Part shown: piece by piece, positions 1 to 8,876 of the stretch
Layout: every line of letters starts with the position of its first letter
How positions within the stretch are numbered: the stretch's first letter is position 1
Assembly (NCBI RefSeq): GCF_000019525.1
Contig: NC_010506.1
Location: 3,968,001-4,032,000, forward strand
Reading direction: 5' to 3'
DNA length: 64,000 nucleotides
Source of the DNA: Shewanella woodyi ATCC 51908
GTDB lineage: Bacteria; Pseudomonadota; Gammaproteobacteria; Enterobacterales; Shewanellaceae
Program-made: the position numbers and the translations under genes
Notes under the pieces: model-generated
Told to the model about the DNA's origin: nothing
Seen by the model: the letters and a program-made list of their open reading frames with translations, nothing else
Database searches by the model: none

Positions 1-1347
1 AGTAATGCCACCATATGGACATCAGATAAACAGGGAGTCCTAATCAATAGCGATCTTATCGTCTCCAGAGGAGAGATTAAGCGTATTGGACAAAACCTTT
101 CAACGCCTTCGGGCTACACCTTTATTGATGCCACAGGTAAACACCTTACAGCGGGCATCGTCGATGAGCACTCTCATATCGCAATCAATGGCGGCATCAA
201 TGAGGGCACTGATGCGATCACCTCGGAGGTCAGAGTGGGTGACATCATTAATCCAGACGATATTGGCATCTATCGCGCCCTTTCTGGTGGTGTCACAACC
301 GCCCAGATCCTCCATGGCAGCGCCAACCCCATTGGCGGACAAGCTCAAGTTATTCAGATGAAATGGGGAGAAAGCGCATCATCGCTGAAGTATCAGCAAG
401 CCAAACCCAGCATCAAGTTTGCTCTCGGTGAAAACGTCAAACAGAGTAACTGGGGCGATAAATTTAATCGACGTTTCCCGCAAAGTAGAATGGGGGTTAA
501 ATCTCTCTTTAATGAGGCCTTTAATGAGGCGCAGGCTTACCAAGGTGAACTGGACAACTACCAAGATCTAAGAGGAAGTGAAAAGCGTCGCCGAGTCGCC
601 CCGCAACCTAATTACCGCTTAGAGGCGATAGCCGAAGTATTAGCACAAGAGCGAGAGGTGCATATTCACTCTTACGTTCAATCGGAGATCTTGATGTTTT
701 TACGCCTGGCTGAAGCATACCAATTTAAAGTTGGCACTTTCACTCATATTCTTGAAGGCTATAAAGTCGCCGATGAGATGGCCGCTCACGGTGCATCGGC
801 TTCAACCTTTTCAGACTGGTGGGCTTACAAGTTTGAGGTCTATGATGCAATCCCGCAAAACACCTGTTTGATGCAAAATAAAGGGGTATTAACTAGCATC
901 AACTCTGATGACTTTGAGATGCAAAGACGCCTCAATCAAGAAGCGGCAAAGTCCATCATGTATTGCGACATGTCGCCAGAAGACGCTTGGAACATGATCA
1001 CAATAAACCCCGCCATCCAACTGGGAGTCGATGAATACTTAGGTTCTATCACAGAAGGAAAGCAGGCAGACATCGTGTTATGGGATCACTCGCCCCTCTC
1101 TGTTTATGCCCAAGTACAAGCTACTTGGATTGAAGGTAAACGCTATTTTGATCGTAAAACCGATAGAGAGACGCAGCGCAAAGTCAGTGTAGAAAGAGCC
1201 GCATTAATTCAAAAAATACTCGCGGAGCAAAATAGTGATAAGTCACTTCCCCCCGGTGAAGTGATTGATGAGATAGATGAGCCAGAGTGGCACTGTGATA
1301 CCCATTATGATGTATGGCGTCAGGCTCGTCAGGGAGGAGCTATATAA
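1..1347 (+). CDS. Amidohydrolase family protein, 5' end outside window
   Basis: The frame is open from base 1, so the gene starts upstream of the window; an internal ATG at 235 is not the real start. The visible 448 residues begin in the small beta domain (residues 1-45) and reach a metal-binding loop with DEHSHI near residue 57, the counterpart of the HxH motif after strand 1 of amidohydrolases. A second HIHSY motif lies near residue 220. The C-terminal GSITEGKQADIVLWD closes the beta domain, as in imidazolonepropionase and dihydroorotase relatives. The stop codon overlaps the ATG of the next amidohydrolase (TAATG), so the two are co-translated and may form a pair. The first His of HxH is Glu here (DEHSH), which may alter metal binding. 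The substrate cannot be read from sequence. Confidence 0.85.
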   Translation, partial: SNATIWTSDKQGVLINSDLIVSRGEIKRIGQNLSTPSGYTFIDATGKHLTAGIVDEHSHIAINGGINEGTDAITSEVRVGDIINPDDIGIYRALSGGVTTAQILHGSANPIGGQAQVIQMKWGESASSLKYQQAKPSIKFALGENVKQSNWGDKFNRRFPQSRMGVKSLFNEAFNEAQAYQGELDNYQDLRGSEKRRRVAPQPNYRLEAIAEVLAQEREVHIHSYVQSEILMFLRLAEAYQFKVGTFTHILEGYKVADEMAAHGASASTFSDWWAYKFEVYDAIPQNTCLMQNKGVLTSINSDDFEMQRRLNQEAAKSIMYCDMSPEDAWNMITINPAIQLGVDEYLGSITEGKQADIVLWDHSPLSVYAQVQATWIEGKRYFDRKTDRETQRKVSVERAALIQKILAEQNSDKSLPPGEVIDEIDEPEWHCDTHYDVWRQARQGGAI

Positions 1348-2654
1348 TGAAAAAGCTAACTGTTCTTAACCAAGTTGTCTCATCTAACACTTTGACTCTG
1401 TCAGTCCTGGTTTGCTCAGCTCTCTCGAGTACCGTTTTTGCACACGATATCGTGCCCGCCACGGCACAAAGTAACAGTATTATATTTAAAAACGCCACTG
1501 TACATACGGTCATTGATGGCGTTAAGCACAATACTAATCTATTTATTCAAGATGGGTTCATTAAAGCAATAGGCCCCGAAATCAGCGCACCAGAAGCACT
1601 GATATTCGACGCCAGCAACAAACATATCTATCCCGGCCTTATCGCACTAGACACGAGCATGGGCTTAGTTGAAGTGGAGATGATGCGTCCCAGTAACGAC
1701 AGTTACGACATAGGCTTAAGCAACCCTCAACTGGAGGCTATCACGGCCTTTAATCCAGATTCTGAGATAATTCCAACCGTTAGAGTCAACGGCATTACCC
1801 ATGCTCAGGTAGTTCCTCAAGGAGAACGACTAGCAGGACAATCTGCACTGGTGTCCATGGACAGCTGGACAATAGAAGATGCTCTCGTGCCATCGACAAT
1901 GGGATTTCATCTCTACTGGCCTAAACAGGGAGCGCTTCCTCAAGATGAAAAGAAGCGTGAAAAACAACTTAAACAGCACCGCAAAGATCTTAAACAACTG
2001 GCTACCATCTTTGAGGAGGGCTATCGTTACTCCCTTGCCAGCAAGGCTAAAAAGCTGTCAAAACAAGATATTCGCTGGCAGTCGATGCTACCACTATACC
2101 AAGGCGATGCTCAGCTATTTGTCCATGCCAACAGGCAAAAGCAGATTGAGGAAGCGGTCTCTTTAGCCAAACAGTATGGTTTTAAGTTGGTGATCGTCGG
2201 TGGGTATGATGCATGGCGCCTCTGTGAGTTACTCAATGAGATAGAAGCTAAGGTTATCTATACAAAAACCTTAAGTCTTCCAATGAGAAAAGATGAGCCA
2301 CTAGAGATGAGCTTTAAGATCCCAGCCCTGCTCAAACAAGCTAATATCCCCTTTGCTCTGGGCTTTACTTCAGACTGGAACAGCCGAAATCTCCCCCTTG
2401 CAGCAGGACAAACCGTTGCTTATGGTTTAAGTAAAGAGGAGGCTCTACAAAGCATCACACTCGATGCAGCCAAGATACTCGGCGCCGAGTCTATGGGAGC
2501 TTTGGCACCGGGCTACGCTGCAAACTTAGTGATTTCGGGCGGTGATATATTGGACCCTATGATGACCAAGATTGAAAAGGTCTATATAGACGGCAGAGAG
2601 GTGGATCTAAATAATCGGCAACAACAGCTTTATCAAAAGTACCTAAAGCGATAG
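1347..2654 (+). CDS. Exported amidohydrolase family protein
   Basis: 435 residues. I start it at ATG 1347, which overlaps the previous stop and has GGAGGAG just upstream (1333-1339); an in-frame ATG at 1314 would put an extension before the signal peptide. Residues 1-32 form a signal peptide ending VFA, so the protein is periplasmic. The small N-terminal beta domain (IIFKNATVHTV), the YPGLIALDTSMG strand and the C-terminal SITLDAAKILGAESMGALAPG..ANLVI segment are typical of the amidohydrolase superfamily. The usual HxH after strand 1 is not present (DTS instead), so this subunit may be catalytically degenerate and may support its neighbour. Function beyond the superfamily is unknown. Confidence 0.8.
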   Translation: MKKLTVLNQVVSSNTLTLSVLVCSALSSTVFAHDIVPATAQSNSIIFKNATVHTVIDGVKHNTNLFIQDGFIKAIGPEISAPEALIFDASNKHIYPGLIALDTSMGLVEVEMMRPSNDSYDIGLSNPQLEAITAFNPDSEIIPTVRVNGITHAQVVPQGERLAGQSALVSMDSWTIEDALVPSTMGFHLYWPKQGALPQDEKKREKQLKQHRKDLKQLATIFEEGYRYSLASKAKKLSKQDIRWQSMLPLYQGDAQLFVHANRQKQIEEAVSLAKQYGFKLVIVGGYDAWRLCELLNEIEAKVIYTKTLSLPMRKDEPLEMSFKIPALLKQANIPFALGFTSDWNSRNLPLAAGQTVAYGLSKEEALQSITLDAAKILGAESMGALAPGYAANLVISGGDILDPMMTKIEKVYIDGREVDLNNRQQQLYQKYLKR

Positions 2655-2666
2655 AATCGCTTTGTT

Positions 2667-2933
2667 TATACCCAAACAACTTCAAGATGCAGGATTCAGC
2701 ATGTCGAGAAGTGACAGAGTTCAAGGCATGAAATAGTAGGACTAGTTTTTCTAATTCAATATTTCATAACACAGAAAAATGTTGCTTCTCGCCATGCCCT
2801 TCGGGAGTTCCCGTAGAATCGCTGCACAGCGTTAGTGATATCAACAAGGGAATAACCATTATCCTCAATCACTGCCTTGTTCAGCTATCCTACGGGGGCT
2901 CTGAAACGAGCATCTTGAGGTCGCTTGGGTATA
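2667..2933. repeat. MITE-like intergenic repeat, copy 1 (267 bp)
   Basis: The element fills most of the 374-bp gap between the amidohydrolase and rcsF. It begins TATACCCAAACAACTTCAAG and ends with the reverse complement of TATACCCAAGCGACCTCAAG; the 24-bp terminal repeats match at 21 positions. It has no coding capacity. Copy 2 at 4918-5232 has the same sequence in opposite orientation but carries about 48 bp more near one side; here TAGTTTTTCTAATTC replaces that block. The TA at both tips would suit TA-target insertion, which is inference. Confidence 0.8.
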
Positions 2934-3028
2934 ATTGCACCATAAAAACAGCATTTTATGGTGCAATAAAGCCTTAATAACGGCTCCTATATCTCTTACC
3001 TAAATATGTACAAACACAGGCCTAAATC

Positions 3029-3412
3029 ATGAAAAAATTGTTATTTCCCGCTCTGGTTATATTCCTAAGCGGATGTGCAGGCGAATACACCTTTAACAGT
3101 AACCTTAATGGTGAAGCGATTGATGATTACTTCAAGGCGTCCGATGTCGCTGTATATGAAAATGGTCTGCCCAAAGGCCAATTTGAGCCTATAGGTTTAG
3201 TCGAGGGAGAATCTTGCCAAATAGGCGAAAATGATGCCCCTGCTAGCATAGTTGAAGCACGAACAATCGCCAGACGTAAAGCTGCCGATAAAGGCGCAAA
3301 TGGTCTTATAATCAAAACCTGTTTTGTCTCCCCAGAGCAGACGCAGCAATGTGTCAGCAGTGCTATCTGCATCGGACAAGCCGTTAACATTGCCAACACC
3401 CAAGTTCAATAA
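3029..3412 (+). CDS. rcsF: RcsF, outer-membrane stress-sensing lipoprotein of the Rcs system
   Basis: 127 residues. A type II signal peptide ends in LSGC, with the lipidated Cys at 16. The C-terminal domain has four cysteines (63, 98, 108, 114) in the spacing of E. coli RcsF, where they form two non-consecutive disulfides. The segments GESCQ, ANGLIIKTC and AICIGQAVNI align with E. coli GDSCQ, ANAVLLHSC and AVCIGSALNI. RcsF senses envelope damage and is threaded through BamA/OMP complexes; bamA is at 46337-48820 in this window. The proline-rich linker of E. coli RcsF is mostly missing, so the periplasmic reach would be shorter. trmO follows by 23 bp, the same pairing as in E. coli. No other Rcs gene is in view. 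Confidence 0.9.
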   Translation: MKKLLFPALVIFLSGCAGEYTFNSNLNGEAIDDYFKASDVAVYENGLPKGQFEPIGLVEGESCQIGENDAPASIVEARTIARRKAADKGANGLIIKTCFVSPEQTQQCVSSAICIGQAVNIANTQVQ

Positions 3413-3435
3413 TCAGATTGAAGAAGTAAAACTTG

Positions 3436-4158
3436 ATGACATTTACCAGTCAAATTCAGGCTGTTGCCCTGTGCCGTACTCCCTATAAGCAAAAGTTCGG
3501 GATCCCAAGACAACCGGGACTCGTCAGTGCAGCACGAGGGTTTGTAGAGTTACAACCCCCTTTCAACCATATAGATGCAGTGAGAGGGTTGGAGCAATAC
3601 TCACATCTTTGGCTACTGTTTAGCTTTCATGAGAATCTGTCACAGGGCTGGAAAACCACCGTTAGACCTCCCCGCCTTGGCGGCAATGAGAAACTGGGCG
3701 TCTTCGCCACCCGCTCCACTTTCAGGCCTAATGGTATCGGGCAATCCGTCGTAAAACTCCATAAGGTTCACCATAAAAACGGTGTTGTTTCACTGGAGAT
3801 CTCTGGCATGGATCTCCTCGATGGCACTCCAGTTATCGACATTAAGCCCTATATCCCCTTCTCCGATGCCATTGAAGCCGCTCAAGGTGGCATCGCACAT
3901 GAAGCACCAATTTTGGCTGAAGTGAAGTTTACCGAGCAAGCTCATCAACAGGTGAAGGCCTATGAAAAACTTGAGCAGTACCCTAGATTTGAAGAGCTGA
4001 TCATCGGCGTACTGGCACAAGATCCTCGCCCAGCCTATAAGAAGTCCAAAGCTGATCTTAAAGAGTACCAAGTTGCCCTCTATGACTTAGACATACTCTG
4101 GCATATGCAAGATGACGTCATCGTCGTAACAGAGCTACGTGCAGGCGCCCAAAGGTAA
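3436..4158 (+). CDS. trmO: TrmO (TsaA/YaeB), tRNA A37 N6-methyltransferase
   Basis: 240 residues. TrmO uses S-adenosylmethionine to methylate the N6 of t6A37 in tRNA-Thr, forming m6t6A. The N-terminal TsaA beta-barrel carries the family signatures SPYKQKFGIPRQPGLV-like (here TPYKQKFGIPRQPGL, residues 17-31), EQYSHLWLLFSFH and ATRSTFRPNGIGQSVVKL. The C-terminal part (YKKSKADLKEYQVALYDLDILW) is the substrate-binding tail of gamma-proteobacterial members. I start at ATG 3436; a TTG directly before it at 3433 is possible but leaves less room after the AAGAAG at 3421. It lies downstream of rcsF as in E. coli, but is separated from proS by about 10 kb. Confidence 0.93.
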   Translation: MTFTSQIQAVALCRTPYKQKFGIPRQPGLVSAARGFVELQPPFNHIDAVRGLEQYSHLWLLFSFHENLSQGWKTTVRPPRLGGNEKLGVFATRSTFRPNGIGQSVVKLHKVHHKNGVVSLEISGMDLLDGTPVIDIKPYIPFSDAIEAAQGGIAHEAPILAEVKFTEQAHQQVKAYEKLEQYPRFEELIIGVLAQDPRPAYKKSKADLKEYQVALYDLDILWHMQDDVIVVTELRAGAQR

Positions 4159-4169
4159 AGGAATATGCT

Positions 4170-4784
4170 GTGACAGTTCCCGATTATCAAGCTCAACACA
4201 AAAAGCGCCTCTCCTATATGCCATGGCTCTACTTCAGCCTCAAGCCTAAGCTGCTTAGTTGGGCCCAGCCTTGGCAAAAGCAGGTGCAAGCAGAGTTTAT
4301 GGCGCTAGAAACGGTCACATTTGGAGATAACTGTTTTATTGCACCTGAGGTGAAACTATTCGCTGAACCAGGTAGAGATATCGCCATAGGCTCCCACTGC
4401 ATGATAGCCGCAGACAGCTTCCTTCACGGCCCTATCAGCCTAGGTGATGAGGTCGCAATTAACCATGGTTGCTCACTCGATGGTGGTCGAAACGGCATTA
4501 AGATAGGCAAGCAGACCCGCATCGCGAATAACGTCACTATCTACGCCTTTAATCATGGTATGGCTCCCGACACACCTATCTATCAGCAAGCCTCAAACTC
4601 TAAAGGCGTCACTATAGGCAAAGATGTTTGGATAGGAGCGCAAGCTGGAATCGTCGATGGCGTGAGCATAGGCGACCACGCCGTCATAGGTATGGGCTGT
4701 ATCGTCACCAAAGATGTAGCAGATTTTGCAATTGTAGCCGGTAATCCAGCAAAAGTGATAGGGGATAGACGAGATAAACGCTAA
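4170..4784 (+). CDS. Hexapeptide-repeat acyltransferase (LbetaH fold)
   Basis: 204 residues with a GTG start at 4170, preceded by AAAGGA at 4157-4162. Residues 50-195 are made of imperfect [LIV]-G-x-x-x-x repeats (IGSHCMIAADSF, LGDEVAINHGCSL, IGKQTRIANNVTI, IGKDVWIGAQAGI, IGDHAVIGMGCIV), ending in AGNPAKVIG. This is the coil-and-tail pattern of O-acetyltransferases such as Maa, NodL and CysE relatives. The likely catalytic His sits in INHGCSL or FNHGM. The N-terminal 45 residues are helical (YMPWLYFSLKPKLLSW). The gene is 11 bp after trmO and probably co-transcribed. The acceptor cannot be inferred; a surface sugar is the common case. Confidence 0.8.
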   Translation: MTVPDYQAQHKKRLSYMPWLYFSLKPKLLSWAQPWQKQVQAEFMALETVTFGDNCFIAPEVKLFAEPGRDIAIGSHCMIAADSFLHGPISLGDEVAINHGCSLDGGRNGIKIGKQTRIANNVTIYAFNHGMAPDTPIYQQASNSKGVTIGKDVWIGAQAGIVDGVSIGDHAVIGMGCIVTKDVADFAIVAGNPAKVIGDRRDKR

Positions 4785-4917
4785 CCCATAACTACCTATT
4801 GATGTCAGCGTGACATAGATAAAAGGCGAGTAAAAATAGCCCCTACTCTTTTAAAACCATTATTAACCGTTCTTTTTTTCCCCAATATATGTAACTCAAC
4901 TCTTTATAGAACAAGTT

Positions 4918-5232
4918 TATACCCAAGCTACCTCAAGGTGCTCGTTTCAGAGCCCCCGTAGGATAGCTGAACAAGGCAGTGATTGAGGATAATGGTTATT
5001 CCCTTGTTGAAATCACTAAAGCAGTGCAGCCATTCTACGGGAACTCCCGTAGGGCACGGCGAGAAGCAACATTTTTCTGTGTTATGAAATATTGAATTAC
5101 GACTGCATGGATGCAGAAGGTAGGGCGAAGCAGGATGCCAGAACCGAGAATAACTAGTCCTACTATTTCATGCCTTGAACTCTGTCACTTCTCGACATGC
5201 TGAATCCTGCATCTTGAAGTCGTTTGGGTATA
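4918..5232. repeat. MITE-like intergenic repeat, copy 2 (315 bp), inverted to copy 1
   Basis: This lies in the 564-bp gap before the S9 peptidase. Its ends are TATACCCAAGCTACCTCAAG and, reverse-complemented, TATACCCAAACGACTTCAAG. Read on the minus strand it matches copy 1 through both arms, including the ATTTCATAACACAGAAAAATG core and the GGGAATAACCATTATCC block. It keeps an extra ~48 bp (about 5100-5150, containing CTGCATGGATGCAG) that copy 1 lacks. The rest of the gap, 4785-4917 and 5233-5348, shows only AT-rich upstream sequence. Confidence 0.8.
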
Positions 5233-5348
5233 TAACCATTAACAAAATCAGGTGCATTCCTTTACAAGATTTGACACACTGTAGCGCTCAAATTGGGTTT
5301 AAATTCAATCAAAGAAAAAAAACAAAGAATAAATAACAAGGATACCCC

Positions 5349-7823
5349 ATGAAAGTAATGTCTCTGGTTTGTGCCAGTATCACATTGGCATTTTCAGGAT
5401 TAAGCGTCAGCGCCGAAATAGACAAAGCCAATATTCAACAATTTGGCCCCGTTGCTTCAGTCACTGCGCAAGCGTTATCAGCAAGTAGTCACAACGATGC
5501 ACTAAGGGCTAACCTGGCTCAGTCTTTGTCACTTAATGATGAAATAGACATTTTAGGTGAAAGTTACCGTTGGGACAAAGCCAAAAATAGTACTGATAAA
5601 GGCTGGATTGGCTATAAATTACAGCTCAGCGCAGAGCGATTCACTCAAGGCACATTGACCATTAATGGTGTTAATCAACCGCAGGTCTATCTTAATGGTG
5701 CGCTGTATAAAGCTGACGCCAAAGTTGAGCTGGCATTGCAAAGTGGTGATTACCAATTAATGATACTCGCCGATGGTATCGATGAAGAGGTGCCGTTTAG
5801 CTTAGATTGGCAGGGTAAATCTGACATTGATAATCCAAGCTTTACGACGACCAAAACTCATAGAGTCTCGCCCGCACAACTTTTTGATTCAGAAGTGATC
5901 ACTAGCCTCAGCTTATCGCCAAATGGTAAATACTTACTGCAAACCAAACGTCATTACCCAGCAAATAACGATGACAAGCCTGTTGCCGTTACTGAGTTAC
6001 TAAATGTCTCTGATAAACAAGTGATGTATCGTTGGCAAGATAGTGCACCTGCAAGTGCGACTTGGTCCGATAACAGTAAGCAGCTCGCATTTGTCGCAGA
6101 TAAGCAGATTCAGTTGCTTACCGTATCTAATATCAGCATTGATGTTGCAGCGACTCAAATGGAAAATGTTTCAGCCCTTAAGTGGTATGGAGATAGCCTT
6201 TTATTCCAATGGGAAAAGCCCTTCAAAGCCGATGAAAAAGCGACCAATAAACGTTTTCAAGCATTAGAAGATAGATGGAGCTATTGGCGCAACAACAGCC
6301 AAATATACCAACTTGATATTACTTCAGGTTTTATCCGTCAATTGACTGATGGCAAACTCAGCAGCAACCTACTTGATAGCCATCCAGATGACGATAAGTT
6401 ATTACTGACTCGCTTCCCAGTCGATTATAAAGAACCTGCACATGGGCTCACTCAGCTGGTCGAACTTGATGTTAATACATTAACTGAAACTCTGATTGGT
6501 GAATATCGAACTTTTAATTCAGCAGTCTACACTGATGACGGCATGTACATCATGGCGGGCCCAGACTTTATGAAGGGCCTAGGCGTGCAAGACCCTTCTG
6601 TGGTGGTGAATAATTACGATGGCCAATTATACTGGCGCGACGCCAGCGGCAAAGTCATTCCATTAAGCAAAGACTTTGACCCCGCAATAGGCGGCGCAGG
6701 AAAACTCAGTAATGATGATTTAATTCTTCGTGTTGGCGAAGGTGATCGTGGTCAGCTCTACCTGTTCGATTTAAGCCGTAAAAGCTTTAAAAAGATCAAT
6801 ACCAGCATGGACATGGTTAACCACTTCAGTGTTGCCAGCGATTTATCAAAACCCGTTATCGCTTATGCCGGGACGTCAGCCACTGTGCCGCAAAAAGCGT
6901 ACCTTATAAAATCTGGTAAAAAGGCATTACTGTTTGATAGCCAAGCGGCAAGCTATGCAGACACCCGTATTGGTGGTATTCAAGACTTTGATTTTACCAA
7001 CTCCCACGGTCATAACATTGATGGGCGGGTTTACTTCCCTGTGGATTTTGATGCAAATAAACAATACCCAGCACTGGTGTATTATTATGGTGGAACCGCA
7101 CCAGTGACCCGTAACTTTACCGGTCGTTGGCCATTTAACTTATGGGCAGCTAAAGGTTATGTGGTTTATGTACTACAACCTAATGGTGCTACAGGTTACG
7201 GCCAAGCATTCAGTGGCCGTCATGTAAACGCATGGGGCGATTACAGCGCTGACGATATTATCGAAGGCACACAAGCCTTCTTAAAAGAACACAAGTTTGT
7301 CGATCCTAAACGCGTGGGTAACATGGGCGCCTCTTACGGTGGTTTCATGACCATGTATTTAGCCACTAAAACCGATATCTTTGCGGCATCCATGGCACAT
7401 GCAGGGATTAGTAATTTATCAGCTTACTGGGGACACGGTTGGTGGGGATATGGCTATTCAGGCGTAGCGAGTAAAGGCAGCTTCCCATGGAATAATCGCG
7501 ACTTATATGTTGAACACAGCCCGCTATACAATGCAGACAAAATCAACACGCCGTTGCTATTACTCCATGGTAATGCCGACACCAATGTCCCTGTAGGTGA
7601 AAGTCATTACATGTATAGTGCATTGAAAATGTTAGATAAGCCTGTGGAGCTAATAGAGTTTAACGGCCAAGATCATCACATCAATGGTCGCCAAGCTCGC
7701 TTTGATTGGTGGGATGCTACCCTTGCATGGTTCGACTTACACCTAAAAGATGAACCACAATGGTGGAACAAACTCTACCCTGAAACAAGCACTGAGAATA
7801 ATGCAGAAGCAGCGGTAAAGTAG
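5349..7823 (+). CDS. Secreted S9 family prolyl oligopeptidase-type peptidase
   Basis: 824 residues with a signal peptide (residues 1-22, ending VSA) and AAGGA 6 bp before the ATG, so it is periplasmic or secreted. Residues ~180-530 form a beta-propeller that gates access. The C-terminal alpha/beta hydrolase domain carries the catalytic triad: nucleophile Ser662 in MGASYGGF, Asp744 in HGNADTNVP, and His in GQDHHING (His776 or 777). The pattern is closer to DPP IV/acylaminoacyl peptidase (S9B/S9C) than to classical prolyl oligopeptidase. An additional ~150-residue beta domain precedes the propeller. It stands alone with its own terminator and likely feeds on extracellular peptides. Confidence 0.9.
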   Translation: MKVMSLVCASITLAFSGLSVSAEIDKANIQQFGPVASVTAQALSASSHNDALRANLAQSLSLNDEIDILGESYRWDKAKNSTDKGWIGYKLQLSAERFTQGTLTINGVNQPQVYLNGALYKADAKVELALQSGDYQLMILADGIDEEVPFSLDWQGKSDIDNPSFTTTKTHRVSPAQLFDSEVITSLSLSPNGKYLLQTKRHYPANNDDKPVAVTELLNVSDKQVMYRWQDSAPASATWSDNSKQLAFVADKQIQLLTVSNISIDVAATQMENVSALKWYGDSLLFQWEKPFKADEKATNKRFQALEDRWSYWRNNSQIYQLDITSGFIRQLTDGKLSSNLLDSHPDDDKLLLTRFPVDYKEPAHGLTQLVELDVNTLTETLIGEYRTFNSAVYTDDGMYIMAGPDFMKGLGVQDPSVVVNNYDGQLYWRDASGKVIPLSKDFDPAIGGAGKLSNDDLILRVGEGDRGQLYLFDLSRKSFKKINTSMDMVNHFSVASDLSKPVIAYAGTSATVPQKAYLIKSGKKALLFDSQAASYADTRIGGIQDFDFTNSHGHNIDGRVYFPVDFDANKQYPALVYYYGGTAPVTRNFTGRWPFNLWAAKGYVVYVLQPNGATGYGQAFSGRHVNAWGDYSADDIIEGTQAFLKEHKFVDPKRVGNMGASYGGFMTMYLATKTDIFAASMAHAGISNLSAYWGHGWWGYGYSGVASKGSFPWNNRDLYVEHSPLYNADKINTPLLLLHGNADTNVPVGESHYMYSALKMLDKPVELIEFNGQDHHINGRQARFDWWDATLAWFDLHLKDEPQWWNKLYPETSTENNAEAAVK

Positions 7824-7841
7824 GCTAATATTGCATTTGTT

Positions 7842-7880
7842 AAAGCCCTGTACTCGAAAAAGTACGGGGCTTTATTATTT
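7842..7880 (+). terminator. Rho-independent terminator of the S9 peptidase gene
   Basis: AAAGCCCTGTAC and GTACGGGGCTTT pair around a short A-rich loop, followed by ATTATTTT. It lies 18 bp after the peptidase stop codon. Confidence 0.75.
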
Positions 7881-7943
7881 TGGTTTACTGATGCGATTTC
7901 ACTCTGGTATCAATTAGAATCAATAATAGCTAGCCATTGCTAA

Positions 7944-8006
7944 TCAATAGATATCGAGCTCCGCCATAAATCCATTTGGTTTTGCTTGACCCACTAACAA
8001 CTCCTT
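7944..8006 (-). pseudogene. Remnant of a second copy of the small membrane protein gene at 8527-8781
   Basis: Bases 7950-8006 match 8737-8793 at 51 of 57 positions without gaps. The match covers the ribosome binding site (AAGGAGTTGTTA), the start codon (GTG here, ATG there) and the first 14 codons. On the minus strand it reads VGQAKPNGFMAELDIY and stops, against MGQEKTNGFMEEPDIA in the intact gene. The rest of the coding region is absent. The remaining sequence in 7881-8046 shows no other recognisable feature. Confidence 0.65.
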
Positions 8007-8046
8007 CTAATCTAGCTAACAATCACAAGTTTAATTTCATAGCTGG

Positions 8047-8484
8047 TTATACTTTTATTTTCCCCATAGCTCGAAAACCAAAGAAGTAAAGCAACCCTGT
8101 CAACAGCCAAACTAAACCAACATAAAGTACAAGTTCACTAACTTTATCTGGTTGACGGAGCCATAACTGCAAGGGGAGTACTCCTCTTATAATGCAAAGA
8201 AAAGCGATACTATAAATACCAAGTTTAAGTAAGGGTAACTTTCGAACGACATCTGCAGCAGATAATGCATAGCAACCTAAAATAATAAATATGGTGGATA
8301 CAAAAACAGTCCCTAACGGAGCTAATAACGTCCCCTCTTTAGCTGATTCAACAATTACAGAAGGAGCCATCTGACTTGAAAAACACTCAGGCCCAAAATA
8401 AATACAAGATAGATGCGCAAATGCAGTAAATATAGTAATGAACGCTGCAATAACTAAGAAAACAACACCATAATTAAGCTTCAT
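8047..8484 (-). CDS. Hypothetical membrane protein with four predicted TM helices
   Basis: 145 residues from ATG 8484, which has a GGAGGGAGG stretch directly upstream; ATG 8502 and TTG 8508 are possible but leave the binding site inside the gene. Hydrophobic segments lie near residues 5-27, 55-80, 88-106 and 116-137. An invariant-looking loop after helix 1 contains AHLSCIYFGPECF with two cysteines. The third helix is followed by RQPDKVSELV. I do not recognise a characterised family with certainty. It may form an operon with the small membrane protein gene upstream, from which it is separated by 42 bp. Confidence 0.6.
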   Translation of the reverse strand: MKLNYGVVFLVIAAFITIFTAFAHLSCIYFGPECFSSQMAPSVIVESAKEGTLLAPLGTVFVSTIFIILGCYALSAADVVRKLPLLKLGIYSIAFLCIIRGVLPLQLWLRQPDKVSELVLYVGLVWLLTGLLYFFGFRAMGKIKV

Positions 8485-8526
8485 CCTCCCTCCAGCACAC
8501 ATCCCCAAAAACTTAAAAGTAAATAA

Positions 8527-8781
8527 CTATAATAAGCGCAGTATATTGCCCAACATCAGAACAAACCCTGTAATAAGAAAAAGATGTTTAACCTTATTTG
8601 GTAGTTTAAATACAACACCTTGATGCTTGCCATACACATTACCAGTCAACCCAATCACTAAACACACAGGGTAAACAAAGCAAAAGGTTAAGATTAAAAA
8701 CCATCGCCAGCGATACCACTTTATCTCCTCTATAGCGATATCGGGCTCCTCCATAAATCCATTTGTTTTTTCTTGTCCCAT
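8527..8781 (-). CDS. Small hypothetical membrane protein, two TM helices
   Basis: 84 residues from ATG 8781, with AAGGAG 7 bp upstream. An N-terminal acidic tail (EEPDIAIEEIKWYRW) precedes two hydrophobic segments near residues 26-45 and 66-82, separated by a basic loop (KHQGVVFKLPNKVKH). Its 5' end and ribosome binding site are duplicated at 7950-8006, which implies a former tandem copy. The family is not recognised. Confidence 0.55.
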   Translation of the reverse strand: MGQEKTNGFMEEPDIAIEEIKWYRWRWFLILTFCFVYPVCLVIGLTGNVYGKHQGVVFKLPNKVKHLFLITGFVLMLGNILRLL

Positions 8782-8876
8782 TAACAACTCCTTTTATCAC
8801 TCAGTCTTAACACTCTTTAGTGCCTTTAATCAGTAACTTTTATTGGTGCCTTTTAACAGACAGGTAATTAAAGTGC

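Noticed and set aside
235..237. ATG as start of the first amidohydrolase
   Set aside because: The frame is open with conserved family sequence back to base 1, so the gene begins before the window.
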